Assembly (NCBI GenBank): GCA_025453855.1
Contig: JALOPO010000137.1
Location: 1-5,570 of the forward strand
DNA from: Gemmatimonadaceae bacterium
GTDB lineage: Bacteria; Gemmatimonadota; Gemmatimonadetes; Gemmatimonadales; Gemmatimonadaceae
Length of the DNA: 5,570 bases
Reading direction: 5' to 3'
Position 1 is the stretch's first letter. Every line of letters begins with the position of its first letter. Below, one piece after another: positions 1-4,902 of the stretch. A program made the position numbers and the translations under genes. The notes beneath the pieces are model-generated. The model saw only the letters and a list, made by a program, of their open reading frames with translations. It was not told where the DNA came from and made no database searches.

Positions 1-215
1 AACCCGTGGCGCGCTGGGAAGTGCGGGCGACGGACACGGGGCCGCTCGAGATGCGCACGGAGCCGGTGCGCGCCGCCGACCGGATCGTGTGCCGGGTGCT
101 CGCCAGGACGGCCGGGAACGGCGACCTGCAGGTGACGCTGTTCGATCCCGCGTCGCTGCTCACGCGCATGGTGGTGGTGCCGCTGCGTGTGCGCGCGGCC
201 GGCACGCGACCCTGA
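1..215 (+). CDS. C-terminal part of an unrecognised protein
   Basis: The reading frame is open from the left edge of the window and stops at TGA 213-215, so only the last 71 or so residues are visible. A GTG lies at position 6, but the frame continues upstream of it and I do not take it as the true start. The visible part alternates hydrophobic and polar residues (for example DLQVTLFDPASLL and MVVVPLRVRAA near the end), which suggests beta strands. I see no catalytic motif, cysteine pair or membrane segment. I cannot assign a family. It converges on the TetR gene that ends at 315, with about 100 bp between the two stops. Confidence 0.5.
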   Translation, partial: PVARWEVRATDTGPLEMRTEPVRAADRIVCRVLARTAGNGDLQVTLFDPASLLTRMVVVPLRVRAAGTRP

Positions 216-243
216 CCTACGCGCGAGTCGCCGTGGTGCCGGT

Positions 244-331
244 GCCGGAGTCCGGCGCGGGGCGTGCCGCCGTGATCGCGTCGCCGCCACGGCCGTCAGG
301 CACCTCGCAGCGACTCACCCGCGAGGGGTGA
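244..331. terminator. Possible hairpins between convergent genes
   Basis: Two short perfect inverted repeats lie at this convergent junction. The first is GCCGGA/TCCGGC at 244-249 and 251-256, separated by a single base, so the real stem would be shorter. The second is TCACCC/GGGTGA at 315-320 and 326-331 with a 5-base loop; it includes the stop codon of the TetR gene. Neither is followed by a T-run on either strand. In such GC-rich DNA short hairpins are common by chance, so a terminator role is only a guess from position. Confidence 0.25.
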
Positions 332-959
332 CGCGGAAGCTCTGCAGGAGCGCGGTCACCGCCGTCATGCGCAGCCGCCGTTCGGCGGGCGTCGCGCCAG
401 CACGCGTGAGTGCGGCCCCGCCGAAGAAGAGGGTCAGCAGCAGCTCCGCGCGCGCGTCGAGCTGCTCGTGCGCGATCTCGCCGAGGGTCGCCGCGCGCGC
501 GAGTGCCGCGACGATCGCACGCCGCAACCGGGCCCGGAGCTGCGCGTGCAGGCGCGAGACCGCCTCACCGCGCGCACCGAGCTCCACCGCGAGGTTCGTG
601 GCCGCGCACCCCATCGCGCGGGCGCGCGCGCGCGCCACCGTCTCGAGTGCCTCGAACAGCCGGGTGATGTCGGCGAGGCCCGCGTCGCCGTCACGCACGC
701 GCGCGATGACCGGCTCGATGACGCGCTGCGCATAGTGCGCGAGCACGGCGGCCATGATCTCGTCCTTGGTGCCGAACGCCGCGCGGAGGCTCGACTTGCC
801 GAGTCCCGTCGCCTCAACCATGTCGAGCAGGGAGGTCGCTCCGTACCCCCTGGTCCACACGAGCTCGAGCAGCACGTCGAGCGCCTCGTCGACGTCGAAC
901 TCGCGAGGTCGGCCGGGCGGTCGCGACGCCTGCGCCGTGCTCGGATGTTCGCTGGTCAT
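315..959 (-). CDS. TetR/AcrR-family transcriptional regulator (first)
   Basis: A 214-residue protein of normal TetR length. The N-terminal DNA-binding domain covers about residues 20-66. Its helix-turn-helix is around residues 42-62, with the recognition-helix stretch ATGLGKSSL followed by AAFGTKDE, the usual family ending. The C-terminal ligand-binding half (about 75-210) has the GC..xN..E pattern (G117, C118, N122, E126) seen in many TetR regulators of small-molecule genes. The family aromatic after SL is replaced by Arg59. I chose ATG 957-959: the frame runs further upstream, but residues before this Met look random and cover the promoter region. No Shine-Dalgarno is visible, so the mRNA may be leaderless. 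It is divergent from the hydrolase at 1087 and probably represses it and itself. The ligand cannot be told. Confidence 0.9.
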   Translation of the reverse strand: MTSEHPSTAQASRPPGRPREFDVDEALDVLLELVWTRGYGATSLLDMVEATGLGKSSLRAAFGTKDEIMAAVLAHYAQRVIEPVIARVRDGDAGLADITRLFEALETVARARARAMGCAATNLAVELGARGEAVSRLHAQLRARLRRAIVAALARAATLGEIAHEQLDARAELLLTLFFGGAALTRAGATPAERRLRMTAVTALLQSFRVTPRG

Positions 960-967
960 GCGGTGAA

Positions 968-996
968 AGCATCTATGTGGACCGATCGGATCGCAA
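968..996 (-). promoter_or_regulatory. Candidate promoter of the first TetR gene
   Basis: On the minus strand TTGCGA (996-991) and GATGCT (973-968) are spaced by 17 bases. The -10 end lies 8 bases before the ATG at 959, so transcription would start at or next to the start codon. That would explain the missing ribosome binding site. The layout resembles the better promoter of the second TetR gene (4839-4867). The -10 match is poor, so this is a weak call. Confidence 0.3.
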
Positions 997-1016
997 GCCT
1001 TGACATTATGATCCGA
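979..1016. promoter_or_regulatory. Candidate TetR operator region in the divergent gap
   Basis: Two symmetric elements are seen. CCGATCGG at 982-989 is a perfect 8-bp palindrome. TCGGATC (986-992) and GATCCGA (1010-1016) form a perfect 7-bp inverted repeat with a 17-bp gap, which overlaps the -35 of the hydrolase promoter. Read on the minus strand, the palindrome lies in CGATCGGTC (988-980), identical for 9 bases to the core of the operator-like element at 4850-4868 near the second TetR gene. Operators of TetR proteins are typically palindromes between divergent genes, so one or both are likely binding sites. Which one is used cannot be decided from sequence. Confidence 0.5.
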
Positions 1017-1028
1017 GCGGAACACTAT
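1000..1028 (+). promoter_or_regulatory. Promoter of the hydrolase gene
   Basis: TTGACA at 1000-1005 matches the -35 consensus exactly. With a 17-base spacer it is followed by CACTAT (1023-1028), a weak -10. The start of transcription would be near 1035, leaving a leader of about 50 bases before ATG 1087. This stretch is clearly more AT-rich than its surroundings. An alternative -10, TATGAT at 1007-1012, lacks a good -35 at proper distance. The promoter overlaps one arm of the 986-1016 inverted repeat, so bound repressor could block it. Confidence 0.5.
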
Positions 1029-1038
1029 CGCGGAACGA

Positions 1039-1054
1039 GGAGCCGACCGGCTCC
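1039..1054 (+). promoter_or_regulatory. Hairpin or palindrome in the hydrolase leader
   Basis: GGAGCC (1039-1044) and GGCTCC (1049-1054) are perfect complements around GACC. The element lies just after the predicted transcription start and 32 bases before the hydrolase ATG. It could be an RNA hairpin at the 5' end of the message or a second DNA operator, since its 16 bp are symmetric except for the two central bases. Nothing in the sequence separates these options. Confidence 0.3.
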
Positions 1055-1086
1055 GCCGACGTCGCCGCCTTCGCCCCGAGCATCCC

Positions 1087-1971
1087 ATGCCCGACACGAT
1101 CGCCCGTGCCCCCTGGCGCTCCGCCGTCCCCACCGCGCGCCTGGTCGCCACCAGCAGCGATGGCACCCGGCTCGCCGTGCAGACGTGGGGGCGGGACGAT
1201 GCGCCGGCCATCCTGCTCGTCCACGCGTGGGCCAACTCCCATCTGGGCTGGGCACCGCAACTCGTCGGGCGGCTCGCGCGCGAGTTCCGGCTCGTGACCT
1301 TCGACTGGCGCGGGCACGGCCAGTCCGATCATCCCCTCGAGCCCGCGGCCTACGCCGAGAGCCGTCAGTGGGGCGACGACGTGGCGGCGGTGATCGCGGC
1401 GGCGGGGCTCGTCCGTCCGACGCTCGTCGGCTGGTCGGTGGGCGGCATCGTGGTGCTCGACTACCTGCGCGCCCACGGCGCCGGCAACGTCGCCGCGGTG
1501 CACTTCGTCGCCGCCGGCAACACGCTTGGCACCGAGCGCGCAGCGGGGCACTTCGGGGCGGCGGCGGCGGAGCACGCCGCGTCGGCGTTCGCCCCCGACC
1601 TGCGCGCGCAGCTGCTCGGCGTGCTGCGGCTGCAGCAGGCGCTCGTGCACCGCGACCTCCCGATCGAGGACTTCGGCGAGCTCGTGATGCAGGCGGTCGC
1701 CTCGTCGCCGGTGGCACGCGCGGCGGTCCTGTCGCGCATCGTCGACCACGAGGAGACGCTGCGTGGACTGACCGTGCCGATCCTGCTCGCGCACGGCACG
1801 GCGGACGGGATCATCACGCGCATCGCCTCCGATCAGGCGCGCGAGTACGCGCCGCACGCCGCGCTCTCCCTCTACGACGGGGCAGGGCACGCGCCCCACC
1901 TCGAGGACCCGGATCGGTTCGACGACGAGCTGGCGGCCTTCGTGCGCGCGCACGCGACCGCGGCACGCTAG
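1087..1971 (+). CDS. Alpha/beta-hydrolase fold protein
   Basis: A 294-residue protein of typical length for single-domain alpha/beta hydrolases (esterase, lipase, haloperoxidase-like or lactonase). The fold's landmarks appear in order: the oxyanion strand ILLVHAW (residues 42-48), the DWRGHGQSD turn (73-81), the nucleophile elbow GWSVGG with Ser117, the acid Asp240 in HGTAD, and the catalytic His268 in GAGHAPHLEDP. A variable cap lies about residues 145-210. The usual HG of the oxyanion loop is HA here (His46-Ala47). There is no signal peptide, so it should act in the cytoplasm. ATG 1087 was chosen because the conserved strand begins soon after; only a weak GAG (1078-1080) precedes it. The divergent TetR suggests an enzyme induced by its substrate or a related small molecule. 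The substrate is unknown. Confidence 0.92.
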   Translation: MPDTIARAPWRSAVPTARLVATSSDGTRLAVQTWGRDDAPAILLVHAWANSHLGWAPQLVGRLAREFRLVTFDWRGHGQSDHPLEPAAYAESRQWGDDVAAVIAAAGLVRPTLVGWSVGGIVVLDYLRAHGAGNVAAVHFVAAGNTLGTERAAGHFGAAAAEHAASAFAPDLRAQLLGVLRLQQALVHRDLPIEDFGELVMQAVASSPVARAAVLSRIVDHEETLRGLTVPILLAHGTADGIITRIASDQAREYAPHAALSLYDGAGHAPHLEDPDRFDDELAAFVRAHATAAR

Positions 1972-2038
1972 CCTCGCACGGCCGCCACGGGCAGCCGCGC
2001 ACCCGTCCGTCGCGCAGCTCGTCGATCACCACCCACCC

Positions 2039-2042
2039 GAGG
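2039..2042 (+). promoter_or_regulatory. Ribosome binding site fixing a GTG start
   Basis: GAGG lies 6 bases before GTG 2049-2051. No ATG in the same frame lies between the hydrolase stop and the first membrane helix, so this site decides the start of the membrane-protein gene. Confidence 0.55.
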
Positions 2043-2048
2043 TCGCAC

Positions 2049-2603
2049 GTGCAGCGGTACTTCCATGTCGCGAGCCTCGTCAACGCGGTCGTGGCCTTCG
2101 CGGTGCTCTACGCCGCGGCACGACCGACGCTGCAGCGGCTCGGCGTTCGCCGGCACCTGATGGGGCTCACGGCGCTGCACCTGTTCCGCTACATCGGGCT
2201 GACGCTCGCGCTCCCCGGCCACTTCGACTGGACGGCGCTCGCGATCCCCGATCGACTGGCGTTCCAGCTCGCCTGGTGGGACTTCCTGAACGGCATCCTC
2301 GCGCTCGTGGCGTTCGTCGCCCTGTGGCGGCGCTCGGCCGCCGCCATTCCACTCACCGGGCTGTTCGTTGCGGTGGCCATGGGCGACCAGCTCATCTCCG
2401 GCGGGGAGCTCTTTCCGTACCTCGTCGACGCGCGCGCGATCGGGCCGATGCCGTGGCTGCTCCTCGCCGCCTATCTCCCGCTGCTCATCGTCTCGTCGGT
2501 CGCGATCATCGTCGTGCTGTCGTCGCGCGCGAGTCGCGATGCGCTCCGCGCCGATCGCCGCCCCGCGATCAGCGCGTCGGCGTCGGGCGCCCCGCGCTCG
2601 TGA
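2049..2603 (+). CDS. Multi-pass membrane protein, function unknown
   Basis: The 184-residue product has about five hydrophobic segments, near residues 6-24, 37-56, 72-93, 97-114 and 135-157. The tail is polar and basic. Residues ALHLFRYIGLTLALPG and LAWWDFLNGILALVAFVALW are the most distinctive parts. It resembles small uncharacterised integral membrane proteins; I cannot name a family. It begins 77 bp after the hydrolase stop on the same strand with no obvious terminator between, so it may be co-transcribed and share TetR control. Its last 11 residues (from about 174) are read from DNA that on the other strand encodes the end of a zinc-ribbon relic. The present C-terminus may therefore have been made by a rearrangement. 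Confidence 0.8.
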   Translation: MQRYFHVASLVNAVVAFAVLYAAARPTLQRLGVRRHLMGLTALHLFRYIGLTLALPGHFDWTALAIPDRLAFQLAWWDFLNGILALVAFVALWRRSAAAIPLTGLFVAVAMGDQLISGGELFPYLVDARAIGPMPWLLLAAYLPLLIVSSVAIIVVLSSRASRDALRADRRPAISASASGAPRS

Positions 2604-2640
2604 GCTCCACGGAGAGCGCGAAGGTGCGCTCCGCGCCCGG
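2569..2640 (-). pseudogene. C-terminal relic of a zinc-ribbon protein paralogue
   Basis: On the minus strand these 23 codons and stop read PGAERTFALSVELTSAGRP followed by TPTR. The first 18 residues match the end of the intact zinc-ribbon protein (PGTERTFALSVELTSTGR) at 16 positions. Codons upstream in the same frame (higher coordinates) show no likeness to that protein, no CxxC pairs and no start. Only the 3' tip of a second gene copy is left. It overlaps the end of the membrane-protein gene by 35 bp, tail to tail. The match is seen directly; that it is a dead remnant is inference from the lost 5' part. Confidence 0.75.
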
Positions 2641-2641
2641 C
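2587..2641 (-). repeat. Direct repeat, copy 1 (zinc-ribbon 3' end)
   Basis: These 55 bp match 4924-4978 at 47 positions without gaps and in the same orientation. The likeness stops abruptly after 2641. In both copies it corresponds to the coding sequence of the last conserved residues of the zinc-ribbon protein. Confidence 0.75.
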
Positions 2642-2998
2642 GCGCCGCCGGATCGTTGCCGTCTCCCCGCTTGACAACGGCGGCCGACCGGGCGCACCAT
2701 CGCCGCTCCGACCTTCGGTCATCGCCCGCGGCTGGCGCACCCATCGATCGATCACGGCTCCCGACGGCATGACGGCAATCGGCGAGGGTGTGTCGGCTCC
2801 GCCGGCGACCGAACCCGCGATCCTCCTGCGGACGCGCATCACCACCGTGACGTTCCACAGCGGCATCGATGTGTGCGACGCGCGTGCGTGCGCGCGGGCG
2901 CTCACGTGACGGCGGTTCCTGGTTTCGATGGACGCACAGGCGTGGCGGACGCGCGGCATCGGCGCGCACTCGCTCCAGCGCGCGAACGGCGCGCGCAA
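2642..2998. other. Stretch without a recognisable gene
   Basis: I find no credible gene here. A short plus-strand frame at 2769-2909 (46 codons and a stop, ATG start) contains ILLRTRITTVTFHSGIDVC, which I do not recognise; it has no ribosome binding site. TTGACA at 2671-2676 has only a poor -10 (CACCAT, 2695-2700) after it. Long frames on both strands have Arg- and Ala-rich translations typical of shadows in GC-rich DNA. The stretch sits between two gene relics and is probably decayed sequence. Confidence 0.5.
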
Positions 2999-3208
2999 TT
3001 GACCGTTCCCATCGGTACCGAGCAGGAGCTGCCACGCATCGCGGCGCTGCTCGCGCGCGAATCACCGGGCGTCGAGCGAGTCGGGATCGTGGCGCCGTAC
3101 GGACATCCCGCAATCGTCGACGCACTGCTGCCGCGGCTCGCGCATCGCGATCCCGCCTCCGCGGCTGCTGCGACCGACGCGTTCCGGCTCCTGGTCGGCG
3201 AGGAGGTG
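2999..3208 (+). pseudogene. HEAT-repeat-like gene fragment
   Basis: About 70 codons read like real protein inside a longer frame (2873-3301) whose two ends look random. The good part has the amphipathic helix-pair pattern of HEAT repeats: ELPRIAALLARESPGVERV, then GIVAPYGHPAIVDALLPRLA and DPASAAAATDAFRLLVGEE. The ending, a helix followed by AFRLLVGEEV, recalls the TIGR02270-type HEAT proteins often found near type VI secretion genes; this is from memory of the family and only tentative. There is no start, no ribosome binding site and the flanks do not continue the repeat, so I call it a remnant. Confidence 0.45.
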
Positions 3209-3221
3209 ACGACCGGCGCGC

Positions 3222-3374
3222 GCGCCCCACCCGGCGATGCACCGCCGGCGCGCGGCGACGCACCCATGGCACGAGCTGCAGGGCGCCGCGGAGGAGCATG
3301 ACGAGGGCGGCGGCGAGGTGGTGGGCGATGGTGGCGTTGCGCACGGGGTCGCCCGCGATCCGCCCCCGCGGCAT
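3222..3374 (-). pseudogene. DUF2306-like membrane protein fragment
   Basis: On the minus strand 51 codons (ATG at 3374) contain IAHHLAAALVMLLRGALQLV followed by PWVRRRAPAVHRRVGR. A hydrophobic helix, then a GxLQL-P-R-PA-HR-GR stretch, is the hallmark of the N-terminal part of DUF2306 membrane proteins. Full proteins of this type have several more helices after this point. Here the frame becomes Arg-rich nonsense directly after the GR, next to the plus-strand HEAT-like relic. In-frame TGA at 3389-3387 closes the upstream side. So it is an internal piece of a lost gene. Confidence 0.6.
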
Positions 3375-3377
3375 CTG

Positions 3378-3411
3378 CGTGCCGCATCACGCGGCGGACC
3401 GATGCGGCACG
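3378..3411 (-). terminator. Strong hairpin after the SDR gene
   Basis: CGTGCCGCATC (3378-3388) and GATGCGGCACG (3401-3411) are perfect 11-bp complements around a 12-base loop. The hairpin begins 26 bases after the SDR stop codon on the minus strand and is the strongest simple hairpin I found in the window. No T-run follows it. Its place at the end of a transcription unit supports terminator or mRNA-end protection. Confidence 0.55.
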
Positions 3412-3437
3412 GTCCGGCGCGCGACGTCGTGTGACAC

Positions 3438-4178
3438 TCAGAGCTTGGTCCCGCCGCTCGCGTCGAGCACGTGCCCGGTGGTCCAGGCGCCATCCGGCCC
3501 CGCGAGGAAGCTCACCACGTTCGCGATCCGCTCCGGCTGGGCGATCCCCGGCAGCGCCTGGACCTGCGCGATCGTCTCCGCACCGCCCGGCGCCCGCACC
3601 CAAGCGCTCATCTGCGTGTCCACCGCGCCCGGCGCCACCGCGTTCACGGTGATGCTTCGCGCGCCGAGTTCGGCCGCCATGTGCAACGTCAGCACGTCCA
3701 CGAAACCCTTCGAGGCCGAGTAGACCGGGATGCCGGGGAAGGTGGTCTTCGTGACGCGCGTCGAGAGGTTGATGATGCGACCGCCGTCGGGGATCCGCGC
3801 CAGGAACCTCTGCGTGACGAAGAAGAGGCTGCGCATGTTCACGTTCACGATCGAGTCGAACGTGGCCTCGTCGGTCTGCGCGATCCCGGCGAAGGGCGCG
3901 ATGCCCGCGTTGTTCACGAGGATGTCGATGGTCGGCGCGCCCACGGCGGTCGCGAGCTGCGCCGCCGCGTTCGGCTGGTCGAGGTCGGCCTGCACGGCAT
4001 CCGCGGTGCCGCCCGCGGCGCGGATGTCGGCCACCACCTGCTCGGCGCCGTCCCTGCTCGCGCCGTAGTGGACGATCACGTGCGCGCCGTCGGCGGCGAG
4101 GCGGCGGGCGATGGCGGCGCCGATGCCGCGCGAGGCACCGGTGACGAGGGCGGTCTTGCCAGCGAGCGGTCGCGACAT
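3438..4178 (-). CDS. Short-chain dehydrogenase/reductase (SDR)
   Basis: A 246-residue classical SDR, NAD(P)H-dependent and probably cytoplasmic; the closest general type is 3-oxoacyl-ACP reductase-like. All classical motifs are present: the cofactor glycine motif TGASRGIG (13-20), D65 in the adenine-site region, NNAG (89-92), catalytic Asn114, Ser139 and the Tyr153-SAS-Lys157 pair, and PG at 183-184. Arg17 with Ser41-Arg42 after the second strand hints at NADPH preference. I chose ATG 4176-4178, not the Met 12 codons upstream, because GGAG (4190-4187) lies 8 bases before it and the upstream stretch contains the operator-like repeat. The gene lies 69 bp after the second TetR gene on the same strand and is probably controlled by it. 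The substrate cannot be told. Confidence 0.94.
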   Translation of the reverse strand: MSRPLAGKTALVTGASRGIGAAIARRLAADGAHVIVHYGASRDGAEQVVADIRAAGGTADAVQADLDQPNAAAQLATAVGAPTIDILVNNAGIAPFAGIAQTDEATFDSIVNVNMRSLFFVTQRFLARIPDGGRIINLSTRVTKTTFPGIPVYSASKGFVDVLTLHMAAELGARSITVNAVAPGAVDTQMSAWVRAPGGAETIAQVQALPGIAQPERIANVVSFLAGPDGAWTTGHVLDASGGTKL

Positions 4179-4192
4179 GGTGGACTCTCCGG

Positions 4193-4211
4193 GGTGGAAC
4201 GAACGGTCAAG
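4193..4211 (-). promoter_or_regulatory. Operator-like element before the SDR gene
   Basis: The plus-strand sequence GGTGGAACGAACGGTCAAG matches the element before the second TetR gene (4850-4868) at 18 of 19 positions. On the minus strand it starts CTTGACCGTTCG and lies 14 bases before the SDR ATG. At the spacing used in the TetR copy, the -10 position here reads GAGTCC, so this copy is better explained as a repressor site than as a promoter. Confidence 0.6.
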
Positions 4212-4247
4212 CAAGGGGACGAGCGGGAGCCGACCGCGTCGGCGCGG

Positions 4248-4832
4248 TCAGCGATGGTCCAGCAGTGCCAGGTTCAGGTGGGTGATCGCCGAGAGCCGGG
4301 CGGGGGAGGCATCGGCGCGCGACGCCACGCGGAGCCCGCTCATCATGCTCATGAACAGGTCCGCCAGCGTCGCACTCGGCGTGGGATTGGCGATCGACCC
4401 GTCGCGCTGCCCGCGTTCGACGTGCGCGCGCAGCAGCTCGTGCGTGGCGTGCCACTTGGTGCGCAGCGTCGCGCGGATCGCCGGGTCGTCGATGCCCTCG
4501 AGCAGCCCGCTGCTCACGATGCAGGCCTGCCGCGCCGGTTCGCCGCTCGCGCAGAGCGTCACCAGGTGTTCGCAGAAGAGCGCGAGCGCGGTGCGCCCGT
4601 CCGGCGCCGCCGTCATCCGTGCCGCGACCGCGCCGTATCGCGCCACCGCGCACTCCATCGCCTGCAGGTAGAGCGCCTGCTTGTCGCCGAAGGCGTTGTA
4701 GAGCGACTGCTTGCCGAGTCCCGTGGCGTCGGTGAGCATCGAGACCGACGTGCCGCCGTAGCCGTGGACCGCGAACAGGTCGGCGGCGCAGTCGATGACG
4801 TCGGCTTCGGTGAAGGTGCGCTCGCGGGGCAT
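4248..4832 (-). CDS. TetR/AcrR-family transcriptional regulator (second)
   Basis: A 194-residue TetR protein. The DNA-binding domain covers about residues 6-56, with helix-turn-helix TSVSMLTDATGLGKQSLYNA (28-47) and the typical ending FGDKQALY. The C-terminal domain has QACIVSSGLLE (102-112), the place where relatives have a GC..xN..E motif. The recognition part ATGLGKQSL is almost the same as in the first TetR (ATGLGKSSL). I chose ATG 4830-4832; an earlier Met at 4880 would put the promoter and operator inside the gene. No Shine-Dalgarno is seen. It lies between the zinc-ribbon gene and the SDR gene, with matching operator-like sites before itself and the SDR, so it likely represses both. 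Confidence 0.92.
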   Translation of the reverse strand: MPRERTFTEADVIDCAADLFAVHGYGGTSVSMLTDATGLGKQSLYNAFGDKQALYLQAMECAVARYGAVAARMTAAPDGRTALALFCEHLVTLCASGEPARQACIVSSGLLEGIDDPAIRATLRTKWHATHELLRAHVERGQRDGSIANPTPSATLADLFMSMMSGLRVASRADASPARLSAITHLNLALLDHR

Positions 4833-4838
4833 GGCGTG

Positions 4839-4867
4839 AGCATACGCGTGGTGGAACGATCGGTCAA
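4839..4867 (-). promoter_or_regulatory. Promoter of the second TetR gene, probably leaderless
   Basis: On the minus strand TTGACC (4867-4862) and TATGCT (4844-4839) are spaced by exactly 17 bases. The -10 ends 6 bases before the ATG at 4832, so transcription should start at the A of the start codon. This agrees with the lack of a ribosome binding site. The -35 lies inside the operator-like element, so the regulator would block its own promoter. Confidence 0.55.
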
Positions 4868-4868
4868 G
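4850..4868 (-). promoter_or_regulatory. Operator-like element before the second TetR gene
   Basis: The plus-strand sequence GGTGGAACGATCGGTCAAG is the partner of 4193-4211, differing at one base. Its centre, GAACGATCGGTC, is an imperfect palindrome around CGATCG. It overlaps the -35 and spacer of the TetR promoter. Two near-identical copies at equal places before a TetR gene and the next gene is the expected pattern for the regulator's binding sites. Confidence 0.65.
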
Positions 4869-4902
4869 AGTCCCGTGCACGACCCGTCGCCGTCCGTGCG
4901 CC

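Noticed and set aside
1006..1953. A 315-codon minus-strand open frame opposite the hydrolase
   Set aside because: The hydrolase has a complete catalytic triad and fold motifs; this frame is its mirror shadow.
1985..2005. ACGGG/CCCGT inverted repeat after the hydrolase as a terminator
   Set aside because: A 5-bp stem with a 10-base loop and no T-run is expected by chance in this composition.
468..2603. A 711-codon plus-strand open frame
   Set aside because: Only its last 184 codons (from GTG 2049) read as protein. The rest is antisense to the first TetR gene and out of frame with the hydrolase, and its translation is Arg/Ala-rich as expected for GC-rich shadows.
2671..2700. TTGACA followed by CACCAT as a promoter
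   Set aside because: The -10 match is poor (3 of 6) at 18-base spacing and no convincing gene follows. Kept only as a note in the region entry.
2769..2909. A 46-codon plus-strand frame as a small gene
   Set aside because: No ribosome binding site, no recognisable family, and it lies in decayed sequence. There is no positive support beyond an open frame.
1968..3374. A 468-codon minus-strand open frame
   Set aside because: Only the first 51 codons look like protein (the DUF2306-like relic). The rest is Arg-rich, runs antisense to the membrane-protein gene and is in a different frame from the zinc-ribbon relic.
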